From positions 248,001-312,000 of the forward strand of contig JANQRY010000008.1 in the NCBI GenBank assembly GCA_028284345.1: a DNA stretch of 64,000 nt, in the 5' to 3' direction. Under the pieces are notes generated by a model. It ran no database searches. It worked only from the letters and a program-made list of their open reading frames with translations, and was not told the DNA's origin. The stretch comes from Hyphococcus sp. (lineage in GTDB: Bacteria; Pseudomonadota; Alphaproteobacteria; Caulobacterales; Parvularculaceae). Position numbers and translations under genes: made by a program. Position 1 is the first letter of the stretch; the number at the start of each line of letters is the position of its first letter. Of this stretch, positions 34,576 through 43,359 are shown one piece after another.

Positions 34576-35010
34576 TCAGCGCACAAAACCCAATTGGGCA
34601 AGGCAGTCGGTGACGGCCTCGAAGACAAGAAGGGTCGAGGCGTGACGCTGCGGATAGTCGCGCACCGGTTCGAGCGCCGCGAGATCGCGCCAGCGCGCGC
34701 CCGAGGGCGGCGGACCGCCCTCCTTCAGCATGGCGCGCATCTCATCGCGCAGGACGAGCAGGTCCTTCGCCGCCGCGCCGACGATGTTCTGCGCTACCAG
34801 CGACGCCGCCGCCTGCCCCAGCGCGCAGGCGCGCGCGGTCATGCCGAAATCGGCGACGACATCGTTTTCCATCCTGACATCGACCTCAACCTCGGAGCCG
34901 CAGACCCGGCTTACCTTCTTGGCGCTGGCGTCCGGCGCATCTAGACGGCGCGCCGGCGGAATGCCGGCGGCGGCGTCGAGAATGGGCCCGGAATAAAGGT
35001 CGCTGATCAT
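34576..35010 (-). CDS. NifU/IscU-like iron-sulfur scaffold protein
   Basis: A 144-residue protein with three cysteines at the scaffold positions: VCGSEVEVDV, ARACALGQAAASL and DCLAQLG. It starts MISDLYSGPILDAAAG, as in the NifU-N-terminal-like family of alphaproteobacteria. It probably carries a transient Fe-S cluster, but no other isc/suf gene is near. Possibly co-transcribed with pirin, which lies upstream on the same strand with a 51-nt gap. Confidence 0.83.
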   Translation of the reverse strand: MISDLYSGPILDAAAGIPPARRLDAPDASAKKVSRVCGSEVEVDVRMENDVVADFGMTARACALGQAAASLVAQNIVGAAAKDLLVLRDEMRAMLKEGGPPPSGARWRDLAALEPVRDYPQRHASTLLVFEAVTDCLAQLGFVR

Positions 35011-35061
35011 CGCCGCCTATTTGGCCTCTTTGCCGGCGCACTTCAATTCATCGCTGAAGCC

Positions 35062-35760
35062 CTAGGCCAGATCGAACAGCAAAATCTCGCTGTCGGCGAG
35101 GGCCTTGAAGGCGAGCGTCTCGACATCGTTGATTTTGGCGCCGTCGCCGGCCTGCATGATTGAGCCTTCCGGCAATTCGATCCCGCCCTTGGCGATCTGC
35201 AGCCAGCCGAAACGGCCGGGGGCGAAGGCATGGGAAAGAGCCGCGCCTTCGGCGACCACCGATGCATAAAGATCTGCATCCTGATGGATCCGGAACGAGC
35301 CGTCGCGGCCGTCGCCCGAAGCGATGAGCGCCAGCGCGCCGTCGCGGGCCTCGCCGATCTGGCGTTCTTCGTAACGGGGCGGGGCGCCGCGAACGTTGGG
35401 CGTGATCCAGATCTGATAAAGATGCACGGGCTCGGCATCCGACGCATTGAACTCCGAATGGGTGACGCCCGAGCCCGCGCTCATATATTGCACCGTGCCG
35501 GGGCGGATGACGCCCTCGCCGCCGGTTGAATCTTTATGGGCCAATGCGCCATCGAGGACATAGGTGATGATCTCCATGTCCTGATGGGGATGGGGCGGAA
35601 ACCCGGCGCCCGGGTTGATGCGGTCTTCGTTCATAACCCGTAGCGACCGGAACCCCATATGGTCTGGGTGGTGATAGTTGGCGAAGGAAAACGTATGGCG
35701 CGCATCGAGCCAGCCATGATTGGCGCGGCCCCGATCAACGCCCTTGCGGATGGTGATCAT
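35062..35760 (-). CDS. Pirin family protein (YhaK/quercetinase-like)
   Basis: A 232-residue bicupin. The metal-binding pattern is visible in GFPPHPHQDMEIITYVLDGALAHKDS and GSGVTHSEFNAS. N-terminus ITIRKGVDRGRANHGWLDARHTFSFANYHHPDHMGF is typical of the family. Bacterial pirins can be quercetin dioxygenases or regulators; function here is not determined. Confidence 0.92.
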   Translation of the reverse strand: MITIRKGVDRGRANHGWLDARHTFSFANYHHPDHMGFRSLRVMNEDRINPGAGFPPHPHQDMEIITYVLDGALAHKDSTGGEGVIRPGTVQYMSAGSGVTHSEFNASDAEPVHLYQIWITPNVRGAPPRYEERQIGEARDGALALIASGDGRDGSFRIHQDADLYASVVAEGAALSHAFAPGRFGWLQIAKGGIELPEGSIMQAGDGAKINDVETLAFKALADSEILLFDLA

Positions 35761-35876
35761 TGTCGGCTCCTGATTGTCAGGGAAGTTGATGAGGAGATAA
35801 GCGCGCCGGCGCGCGTTTAAAGTCCGGGTTCTTCACGACCACGCGAGGCCGGCGGCGAGAGAGGGCGCGCCGCAGA

Positions 35877-36911
35877 TCATTCATCCAGCCCTTCGCCGCC
35901 CTTGCCCGGAATGTCCGGCATGATTTCTGTCGGGGAGAACACGATGATGGCGGCAAGCCCCGCAAGCAGTACCGCGAGAATGGCGAATTTGATTTTGGTC
36001 GCCTTGCCCGCCTTTTTCCGTTCGAGCCAGGTGCGCGGCAGGACGCCCTTGTAGAAATAGACCGCTTGCGCCGCGAGCAGAACGCAGACAACGTTGACGG
36101 TCAGCAGGAGCAGCGCGCGCAACGCGAACCCGAACTCGCCGGCGCCCAGAAAGAGTCCCATCGCCGCCGCCGGCGGCAACAGCGCCACCGCCACCATGAC
36201 GCCCACCAGCGCCGCCGATACGCCCGCGACAATGGAAAGCGCCGCCGCCGCGCCCGCCGCAAAGGCCAGCACCATGGCGTCGAGGCCGACCACCGTGCGG
36301 CTCATCAATTCGTTGCTTTCGTAATTGACCGGGAACATCGCGCCGATCACCGCCGCCACGGTGACGCCGAGCAAGAGCCCCAACACCGCATTGCGCGCAG
36401 CGCGGGTAAGCAGTTTGAAATCGCCGAGCGCCGAGGCGAAGGAAACTGCAAGGATCGGCCCCAGGAGCGGCGCAATCACCATGGCGCCGATCACCGCCGC
36501 CACATTGTCCGCATTGAGGCCAAGGGCGGCGACGATGGTGGAGGCGAAGGTCAGCAAAAAGAAATCGGCGGACAGGGCGGCGCCGTTGGCGACGTCGCCA
36601 TAAATCTCTTCGCGCAAGGCGAGTTTTTTCTTGCGCGCGCGCTCTTCCCGTTTGCCCTCTTCTTCCTCTGGCTGCGGCGCCGTCGCCTCGACGGGCAGGA
36701 CGATGATGCGCCAGTCGTCAGAGCCCTCGCAGATGGCCTGCAACTCATCGACGAGCCCTTGCGCGGTTTCGTTCGCGAAGAAGGCGCGCAACACGCGCCG
36801 GTCAGCTTCCTCCGTCGCGGAAAACCGCCAGTGCGTGGGCTCGCATTTTTCGATCGCTCTCTTGACCGCATCGATCTTGGCCGAGGGAACGATGGCTTCG
36901 ATCAGGCGCAT
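35877..36911 (-). CDS. TIGR00341/DUF389 family membrane protein
   Basis: A 344-residue protein: a cytoplasmic N-terminal domain (about 115 residues, ending in an acidic-basic linker EEEEGKREERARKKK) and about six membrane segments with the family block VAAVIGAMVIAPLLGPILAVSFASALGD. Function unknown. It starts 6 nt after cysS, so is probably its downstream partner. Confidence 0.9.
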   Translation of the reverse strand: MRLIEAIVPSAKIDAVKRAIEKCEPTHWRFSATEEADRRVLRAFFANETAQGLVDELQAICEGSDDWRIIVLPVEATAPQPEEEEGKREERARKKKLALREEIYGDVANGAALSADFFLLTFASTIVAALGLNADNVAAVIGAMVIAPLLGPILAVSFASALGDFKLLTRAARNAVLGLLLGVTVAAVIGAMFPVNYESNELMSRTVVGLDAMVLAFAAGAAAALSIVAGVSAALVGVMVAVALLPPAAAMGLFLGAGEFGFALRALLLLTVNVVCVLLAAQAVYFYKGVLPRTWLERKKAGKATKIKFAILAVLLAGLAAIIVFSPTEIMPDIPGKGGEGLDE

Positions 36912-36917
36912 GAGGCT

Positions 36918-38291
36918 TTACGCTCGACGCCAGGTCGCGCCGTCGGGACCGTCCTCAATAACAATACCTTGCGCGGCGAGGTCGTCACGGATTTTGTCGG
37001 ACGTCGCGAAGTCTTTCGCTTTGCGAGCCTCAGCGCGTTTTGCGAGCAGCGCGTCAATTTCCTCCGCTGTCGGACCATCGCCGCTGTCGCCTTTGAACCA
37101 CGCGGCGGGATCGGCTTGGAAAAAGCCCATGAGGCGGCCTGCGGCGCGCAAGCGCAGAGCCGCATTGCGGCGCGCTTCGCCCTCCATCTGCGCGGCGATA
37201 TCGCGCAACTCATGAAGGCCGGCGTAAGCCTCCGGCGTGTTGAGGTCGTCTTTCAACGCCAGCACGATGCTTTCCGGCGGCGCCGGTTCGTCTTTGCTGT
37301 CGGCAACGTCTTCCAGCAACCGATAGAACCGGTCGAGCTGGCGCTTCGACTGACGCAGCAGGTCCTCGGTCCATTCCAGCGGCTGGCGATAATGGGCCGA
37401 CAGGAGGGCCCAGCGGATCACTTCCCCCGGCCAGTCTTTGAGAAGCTCATGGGTCAGAACCACATTGCCGAGAGACTTCGACATCTTGTCCGTCCCCATA
37501 CGGAGGAAACCGTTATGCATCCAGTAGCGGGCGAGCGGCGCACCGTCATGGGCGCAGGCGCTTTGCGCGATTTCGTTCTCATGATGCGGAAAGCGCAAAT
37601 CCTGCCCGCCGCAATGAATGTCAATGGTCTCTCCCAGCCCCTTCTCGATCATCACCGAGCATTCGAGATGCCAGCCGGGCCGGCCACGGCCCCACGGGCT
37701 CTCCCAACCGGGTTCATCATCCGCCGCCGGCTTCCAGAGAACGAAATCCGCCGGGTTCTTCTTGTAAGGCGCAACCTCGACCCGGGCCCCGGCGATCATC
37801 TCGTCGCCGTCGACGCCGGAAAGCCGCCCGTAATCGGCGAAGGCTTCAATGGAAAAAAGAACGTGGCCCTCGGCCGCATAAGCCGCGCCCGCTTCGATCA
37901 AGCGCTCAATGAGCGCGATCATGTCCGGAATATGCTCGGTCGCCCGCGGCGTTCCCGTCGGCGCCAGCGCATTCAGCGCGTCGAGTTCGTCCGTGTAGAC
38001 TTGCGCAAATTTCTTCGTGATCTCGTCAATCGGCGCGCCGGTTTCCTTGGAGGCGGTGATGATCTTGTCGTCGATATCGGTGAAATTACGCGAATAGACC
38101 ACGTGGGCCGCGCCATATTCATGGCGCAACACCCGGAACAGGAGATCGAAGACAATCGCCGAGCGGGCGTTGCCGATATGGGTGTAATTGTAAACGGTGG
38201 GCCCGCACACATACATCGTCACCCGTTTCGGATCGGCGGGCTCGAAGACGCGTTTTTCTCGCGCCATGGTATCGTAAACAGCCAAGCTCAT
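36918..38291 (-). CDS. cysS: Cysteinyl-tRNA synthetase
   Basis: A 457-residue class I synthetase. HIGH-like motif HIGNARS, Zn ligands in MYVCGPTVYNYTH, the ECSVMIEK region and GGQDLRFPHHENEIAQS, and the KMSKSLGN loop. The ATG at 38291 gives the standard N-terminus MSLAVYDT; a TTG at 38327 is a weaker option. No T-box or attenuator seen upstream. Head-to-head with hisI across about 80 nt. Confidence 0.96.
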   Translation of the reverse strand: MSLAVYDTMAREKRVFEPADPKRVTMYVCGPTVYNYTHIGNARSAIVFDLLFRVLRHEYGAAHVVYSRNFTDIDDKIITASKETGAPIDEITKKFAQVYTDELDALNALAPTGTPRATEHIPDMIALIERLIEAGAAYAAEGHVLFSIEAFADYGRLSGVDGDEMIAGARVEVAPYKKNPADFVLWKPAADDEPGWESPWGRGRPGWHLECSVMIEKGLGETIDIHCGGQDLRFPHHENEIAQSACAHDGAPLARYWMHNGFLRMGTDKMSKSLGNVVLTHELLKDWPGEVIRWALLSAHYRQPLEWTEDLLRQSKRQLDRFYRLLEDVADSKDEPAPPESIVLALKDDLNTPEAYAGLHELRDIAAQMEGEARRNAALRLRAAGRLMGFFQADPAAWFKGDSGDGPTAEEIDALLAKRAEARKAKDFATSDKIRDDLAAQGIVIEDGPDGATWRRA

Positions 38292-38372
38292 CGTTTGTTT
38301 GCTAGCGGGCCTCGGGTCCGCACGCAATAAGAGACGCTAGGCAAAGATCGCGGCGCTGCTATGATCGTCTCC

Positions 38373-38747
38373 ATGAGCAGCGAACCCATCGAAGAAACCG
38401 ACCGCTTCACGCCCGTTTTCAACGCCGACGGGCTGATCCCAGCCGTCGCCACGGACGCCGGCGACGGGCGTTTGCTGATGCTCGCCTGGATGAACGAGAC
38501 GGCGCTTAAAAAAACCGTGGAAACCGGCGAGGCCCACTACTGGTCGCGCTCGCGGGGCGAGCTTTGGCGCAAGGGCGCGACCAGCGGTCATATTCAGCGC
38601 GTCGTCGAAATCCGCACCGACTGCGATCAGGACGCGATCCAGCTCATCGTCGAGCAGACCGGCCCGGCCTGTCACACGCACCGTCGCTCCTGTTTTTATC
38701 GCGTCGTGGAAACGCCCGAAGGGCTGAAGCTTTTGTTCGACGAATAA
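38373..38747 (+). CDS. hisI: Phosphoribosyl-AMP cyclohydrolase
   Basis: A 124-residue cytosolic enzyme of histidine biosynthesis opening the adenine ring of PR-AMP. Metal and active-site motifs are [28 protein letters not shown], with the three Zn/Mg ligand cysteines/aspartates in place, and [33 protein letters not shown]. Not fused to HisE. An ATG four codons upstream (38361) is possible. Confidence 0.94.
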   Translation: MSSEPIEETDRFTPVFNADGLIPAVATDAGDGRLLMLAWMNETALKKTVETGEAHYWSRSRGELWRKGATSGHIQRVVEIRTDCDQDAIQLIVEQTGPACHTHRRSCFYRVVETPEGLKLLFDE

Positions 38748-38887
38748 AAGCGCAGCGCCCGACGGGCGGGCGCCGCACCGTTACGCAACAAAACACGCCC
38801 CGCCCCGCAACACCGGCGTATTCGGCGCAAGCCGATGCGCTTGATTTGTGAATAGCGCGTGAAAGCCCCACGACGATTGTATGAAAG

Positions 38888-38910
38888 GTCTTCCCCGCCC
38901 TGGGGAAGAC
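38888..38910 (-). terminator. Terminator-like hairpin after the DUF2270 gene
   Basis: gtcttcccc and ggggaagac form a perfect 9-bp stem with a 5-nt loop directly adjoining the DUF2270 stop codon; on the minus strand it is followed by CTTTC, a weak T tract. It may also stop plus-strand transcripts from hisI. Confidence 0.6.
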
Positions 38911-39609
38911 TTAGCCCATGCCGCCGACGCCCTCGCGTCCGGCGTGTCTGGCTTTGTCGCGTAGGCGCGTCACGAGCGCCAGCGAAACCCATGCGCCGTG
39001 AAAAACGACGCCGATCAGGAAAATGACGACACCGGGAAAGGGCCCCAGCGCCATACGCTCAAAAAATTCGTTCACAGAGGAAAGCGGCGTCGGATGAATG
39101 ATGATCTTGCCGTAATAGGCGACCGCCTGAAACGCAAAGATCCACATATAGTTGCGCCGGATGCGCCGGCCCATGGCGCGCCAGAAGCCGATATGATAGT
39201 CCGGGGTCAGATAATCACGGGCGAGAATGTCCTGCCACTCGCCCGGCTCGGGGCAAGACGACCGCAGCAGCATCGGCGCATAGAACTTCGTTTCGATCCA
39301 CCGCGCCCGCGCGCGCCAGACGTTGAAATAGCGATAGCGCCGCGCTTCAAGAATGAGAAACATCGCAATCAGGATGCCCACCAAGAGGAGCGGCAGGGGC
39401 GAGGCCGCGGGGCTCGCATAGGCGATCGACAGGGCGATGCCGAGCGTGACGACGGACCAGTTGGTGGTCGTGTCGAGCCGCGTGCGCCAGATGGTCGAGC
39501 GATAGACCTCGCCGCGATAAAGATGAGCGAGGGCGCCGATCGCCGGGCCGTCGAACTTGTCGCCCGTACCGCCTGGCGGCGTCTCCCAACTCTTCCAGTC
39601 GTCATTCAT
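38911..39609 (-). CDS. DUF2270 membrane protein
   Basis: A 232-residue protein with an N-terminal soluble part (LAHLYRGEVYRSTIWRTRLDTTTNWSVVTLG) and four membrane segments, with the cytoplasmic ARRYRYFNVWRARARWIETKFYAPML block typical of DUF2270. Function unknown. Divergent from the MATE transporter gene. Confidence 0.85.
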   Translation of the reverse strand: MNDDWKSWETPPGGTGDKFDGPAIGALAHLYRGEVYRSTIWRTRLDTTTNWSVVTLGIALSIAYASPAASPLPLLLVGILIAMFLILEARRYRYFNVWRARARWIETKFYAPMLLRSSCPEPGEWQDILARDYLTPDYHIGFWRAMGRRIRRNYMWIFAFQAVAYYGKIIIHPTPLSSVNEFFERMALGPFPGVVIFLIGVVFHGAWVSLALVTRLRDKARHAGREGVGGMG

Positions 39610-39706
39610 GGGCCGTCAGTGTCGCGCTCATCGCCCCCGGCCGCAAGGCGCGTGACAGACGCAATCGACGCCGCTAAGGCGGAAGACCGTTTGCAAGAGA
39701 ATCCTC

Positions 39707-41068
39707 ATGGCCGTCCGGGGCGCGTCCGCGCCGATCAGCTATAAGCGCATTTTCGCGCTCGCTTGGCCGGCGTCGGTGGCCTCGTCGGTGACGCCGCTCC
39801 TTGGCGCCGTCGACGTGTGGGCGCTCGCCCATTCGGCGCGGCCGCTCGACGTCGCCGCCGTCGGGCTCGGCTCGGTGATTTTTTCCCTCGCCTATTGGAG
39901 CTTCGGCTTCATCCGCATGAGCGTCGCCGGCCTTACCGCGCAGGCCGCGGGCGCCGAAGACGAACCGGAAACGCGGGCCGCGCTCGTCCGCGGCGCGGCG
40001 ATCGGCGCCGGCATCGGCGCGGGCCTCGTACTCTTGCAGTTTCCGATCTCCTATTTTTCGTTTCACGCCCTGCAGATCGGATCGGACGCCTCGGCCGACA
40101 CCTTCGCAGCGGCGGAAACCTATTTCGCCATCCGCATCTGGGGCGCGCCCTTCGCCCTTGCGTCCTACGCCGCCTTCGGCTGGCTCACCGCCCGCGAGCG
40201 CACCGACTATCTGATGATCGTCAGCGTCGCGATCACGCTGATCAACATCGTGCTCGACTATCTCTTCGTCGTTCATTTCAACTGGGGCGCCGCGGGCGTC
40301 GCCGCCGGCACGCTGATTGCGGAAGTCTTCGGCTTTTTCGCCAGCCTCGTTTTTGTCGCGCTGGTCCTGAGCCGCCATGGGGGCGTCAAAGCTCATTGGC
40401 GGGTCGCGGATTTCTGGTCGGCGGACAAAATCCGCCGCACGCTGTCCGTCAATCGCGACATCTTCATCCGCACGCTGCTGCTCGCCTTCTGCTTTGCCTG
40501 GTTCGTGCAGCGGTCGAGCGCCTATGGAGACGTCGCCCTCGCCGCCAATCAGACGCTGCTGCAATTGTTCCTGTTCACCGGCCTCGCCCTCGACGGCACA
40601 GCCATCGCCGCCGAAACCCTGGTGGGGCAAGCCATGGGCGCGCGTGATCGCGCCAATGGCCGCGCCCGCTACGACTCCGCGGTCCGGCGCACCTTTGAAA
40701 TCGCCGCTGTCGCTGCGGCGCTTTTTGCGCTGCTCTACTGGCTTGCCGGCGACGCGCTCTTAGCGCTTCTGACGCCCGAAGGCGCGCTTCGCGACGCGGC
40801 GATGATCTACATGCCCTGGGTCGTCGTCAGTCCCCTGATCGTCGTCGTCGGCTTTCAGCTTGACGGCATTTTCATCGGCGCAACCCGGGCGAGGGAAATG
40901 CGCAACTCCATGATCGTCTCAACGGCGATCTTCCTGCCGGCGTCGCTTTGGGCCGGCGCCCAGTTCGGCAATCACGGACTGTGGGCGGCGTTTTCGCTGT
41001 ACTTCGTCCTGCGCGCGGCGACGCTGTTGATTTATATGCCGCGCCTCAAGGCATCGTTCGCGCACTAA
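39707..41068 (+). CDS. MATE family (DinF-like) multidrug/metabolite efflux transporter
   Basis: A 453-residue protein with about twelve membrane segments and the MATE layout of two six-helix halves. Family-type blocks include FALAWPASVASSVTPLLGAVDVWALA near the N-terminus and LALDGTAIAAETLVGQAMGARDR in the middle. Exports cationic compounds by Na+ or H+ antiport; substrate unknown. The TAA overlaps the convergent pyrD stop. Confidence 0.9.
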   Translation: MAVRGASAPISYKRIFALAWPASVASSVTPLLGAVDVWALAHSARPLDVAAVGLGSVIFSLAYWSFGFIRMSVAGLTAQAAGAEDEPETRAALVRGAAIGAGIGAGLVLLQFPISYFSFHALQIGSDASADTFAAAETYFAIRIWGAPFALASYAAFGWLTARERTDYLMIVSVAITLINIVLDYLFVVHFNWGAAGVAAGTLIAEVFGFFASLVFVALVLSRHGGVKAHWRVADFWSADKIRRTLSVNRDIFIRTLLLAFCFAWFVQRSSAYGDVALAANQTLLQLFLFTGLALDGTAIAAETLVGQAMGARDRANGRARYDSAVRRTFEIAAVAAALFALLYWLAGDALLALLTPEGALRDAAMIYMPWVVVSPLIVVVGFQLDGIFIGATRAREMRNSMIVSTAIFLPASLWAGAQFGNHGLWAAFSLYFVLRAATLLIYMPRLKASFAH

Positions 41069-42123
41069 CGATGTTCCGCCCCCACGGCATCAGCGACGGT
41101 TTCAAAGCCGTCCGTTTTCAACAGATCGGGCAGCCCGCGCAGGATGCGCGCCGGCAGGCCAGGTCCTTCGTAGACCATCGCCGTATAAAGCTGCACAAGC
41201 GCGGCGCCGGCGAGAATTTTTTCATAGGCGTCCCGGGGCGAGGCGACGCCGCCGACGCCGATGAGCGGCGTTTGCTTTCCGACGGCGCGGTAGAACTCGC
41301 GCAACAATTCCGTAGACGGCGCAAATAACGGCTTGCCGGAAAGGCCGCCCGCTTCCTTGGCGCGCGCGCTCTTTAGCGTATCCGGCCGCGCAATGGTGGT
41401 GTTGGAAATAATGAGTCCGTCAAGCGCCAGCTCCCTCGCAACGCCTGCGATGTCCGCCTTGTCCTCATCGGTAAGGTCCGGCGCGATTTTCAAAAACACC
41501 GGCGTTCCCGCCGTCGCATCGTCGCGCGCGGCGAGGACGCGTTTCATCAGGTCAGCCAGCGCATCCTTCCCCTGAAGCGCGCGCAGGCCCGGCGTATTGG
41601 GCGAGGAAATATTGACCGTATAGAAATCAACAAGGCCGGCGAGGCCCTTAACGCCGGTTTCATAGTCGGCGATGCGGTCGTCGCTGTCCTTGTTGGCGCC
41701 GAGATTGACGCCGACGACGCCCTTGCGCCGGCGACGTTTCAACCGGCGCGCGATCACCTCAAGCCCGTCATTATTGAACCCGTAACGGTTGATGACGGCC
41801 TCGTCCTTCCAGAGACGAAAGACGCGGGGGCGCGGATTGCCGAATTGCGGACGCGGCGTCACCGCCCCCACCTCGACAAAGCCGAAGCCGAGATCGAGCA
41901 TGGCGTTCGGCGCCTCAGCATCCTTGTCGAAACCGGCCGCGAGCCCAAGCGGATTGGGAAAATCGATCCCCGCGACCGATACCGCAAGACGTTGATCGCG
42001 AAGGCGCGCCTTCGGGCCGAGACCCGTTTTCAGCATGCGGATGGTCAGCCGGTGCGCCGTTTCCGGATCGAGGGTCGTCGCCGCGCGGGCGGCGAAATCC
42101 GCGGCGAACAGCGGCGCCCTCAC
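41065..42123 (-). CDS. pyrD: Dihydroorotate dehydrogenase (quinone, class 2)
   Basis: A 352-residue membrane-associated enzyme oxidising dihydroorotate to orotate with quinone in pyrimidine synthesis. Features: LAAGFDKDAEAPNAMLDLGFGFVEVGAVTPRPQ, NRYGFNNDGLEV, the catalytic Ser region NISSPNTPGLRALQ and C-terminal IGVGGVASPRDAYEKILAGA. The N-terminal membrane-binding helices mark class 2. It overlaps DUF952 as ATGA. Confidence 0.96.
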   Translation of the reverse strand: MRAPLFAADFAARAATTLDPETAHRLTIRMLKTGLGPKARLRDQRLAVSVAGIDFPNPLGLAAGFDKDAEAPNAMLDLGFGFVEVGAVTPRPQFGNPRPRVFRLWKDEAVINRYGFNNDGLEVIARRLKRRRRKGVVGVNLGANKDSDDRIADYETGVKGLAGLVDFYTVNISSPNTPGLRALQGKDALADLMKRVLAARDDATAGTPVFLKIAPDLTDEDKADIAGVARELALDGLIISNTTIARPDTLKSARAKEAGGLSGKPLFAPSTELLREFYRAVGKQTPLIGVGGVASPRDAYEKILAGAALVQLYTAMVYEGPGLPARILRGLPDLLKTDGFETVADAVGAEHR

Positions 42124-42473
42124 GCGTCGTCTCCGAACTGAAACCCGTCGTCATTGCCGGCCAGCGGGATGGCGCGCGCCACATGCTCGCGCCGCAGCGC
42201 GCCATAAAGATGGGGGAATTTCTCGCCCCGCTTCGGCGCCAGTTCGAACCGCACCTGATCGACGATGGCGGTAAGGGGAATTTCAAGAGCGAGCAAATCG
42301 GCGACGCCGGCAAAATGCCGATTGGCCGTTTCGATGAGCTGCGCGCGGGTCGACAAATGAATATAGCCGTCGCGCTTGTCCACATCCCGGGTCGGGGCGA
42401 CGCCGGTTTCCTCGGTCGCGGTCCATTCGGCCGCCGTCGCCAGCCGGTATACGAAGTCGGGCTTGTCGCTCAT
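42120..42473 (-). CDS. DUF952 protein
   Basis: A 117-residue cytosolic protein with the DUF952 pattern (FVYRLATAAEWTATEETG, DGYIHLSTRAQLIETANRHFAG, RGEKFPHLYGAL). Function unknown; the family is structurally related to ADP-ribosyl-binding-like folds according to memory. Commonly next to pyrD in alphaproteobacteria, here coupled to it by an ATGA overlap. Confidence 0.9.
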   Translation of the reverse strand: MSDKPDFVYRLATAAEWTATEETGVAPTRDVDKRDGYIHLSTRAQLIETANRHFAGVADLLALEIPLTAIVDQVRFELAPKRGEKFPHLYGALRREHVARAIPLAGNDDGFQFGDDA

Positions 42474-42520
42474 GGCGCAACGGCCTAGCCGCGGCGGGCC
42501 GCGCCGTCCAGCGTGAAGGC

Positions 42521-43276
42521 TCAGGGCTGCGCGTCGATAAAGGCCGCTTCCGCCGCCGGGCCGGCGGCAATCGCGGCGGCGAACGTTTCGGCCCGCGCCT
42601 GCAACGCGGCGTCGAATGCGGTTTGCGGCGCGGCGGCCCGGGCCTCGGCCAGCGCCGTCAACGCTTCGTCGCGCCAGTCCGGCGCGCCATAGGCGAGCAC
42701 CCGGAGCGCCATTTCATAGCAAATGGAAATGTTGTCGGGATCGCGCGCCCGGGCGGCGCGAAACTGCTCAAAGCCCGTCGCCGCATCGGCGCCGAAGCGG
42801 CCGTCGCCGGCGCGCGTCGCAACACCGAGATGCCAGCCGGCGGATGTCGACAGCGCCCAGGGGTTTTCCGGCGCAAGCGCCAGCGCCCGATCGAGACGCT
42901 CCCGCGCGCCGGGACCAAGGCCTAAGAAAAACGCCTTGAACGCCGACATGCGCGCGCCGCGCTGGGCCATGGCGATGGCCGCCTGCAGATACGCCTCGAC
43001 CAATGCGGGGTCCATTTCCGAGGCCCGGTCGGCGAGCTTCGCCGCGCGTTTCACAGTCTTTTTGGCGCGCTTGTCGTCGTCGTCGAGATAGGCCCGCGCG
43101 TTGAGCGCCCGCGCCGCCAAGGCGAGGTTTTCCGCGTCGCCGACGCTTTCCGCGCGGTCCGCGGCCGCGCTGAAGTCGCCTTCATTGAAAAAGGAAAGTG
43201 CGGTTTCGTCCGGCGCCGCGAGCGCAGGCGTCGCGAAAAAGACAAAAGCGGCGAGCATCCACATCCATCGAACCAT
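42521..43276 (-). CDS. Exported TPR-like repeat protein
   Basis: A 251-residue protein with a signal peptide (MVRWMWMLAAFVFFATPALA) and Ala-rich helical repeats resembling TPRs (ALAARALNARAYLDDDDKRAKKTVKRAAKLADRASEMDPALVEAYLQAAIAMAQRG). Probably periplasmic. No specific function. It lies 47 nt upstream of the DUF952-pyrD pair on the same strand. Confidence 0.72.
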   Translation of the reverse strand: MVRWMWMLAAFVFFATPALAAPDETALSFFNEGDFSAAADRAESVGDAENLALAARALNARAYLDDDDKRAKKTVKRAAKLADRASEMDPALVEAYLQAAIAMAQRGARMSAFKAFFLGLGPGARERLDRALALAPENPWALSTSAGWHLGVATRAGDGRFGADAATGFEQFRAARARDPDNISICYEMALRVLAYGAPDWRDEALTALAEARAAAPQTAFDAALQARAETFAAAIAAGPAAEAAFIDAQP

Positions 43277-43359
43277 GGGACCGATCCTAGCGCGCCTTCT
43301 TCAATACCCGCGTTCACAATCTGGACATCGCCCGCCAACCTCCTTCAGATGCGCGCGTC

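Noticed and set aside
34383-34628. 81-residue minus-strand frame in the gcvA/scaffold gap
   Set aside because: It crosses the twin hairpins, has no similarity and no ribosome-binding site.
36066-38330. 754-residue open frame on plus, antisense to the TIGR00341 gene and cysS
   Set aside because: Arg/His-rich translation without family similarity; it is the complement of two well-supported genes in a GC-rich genome.
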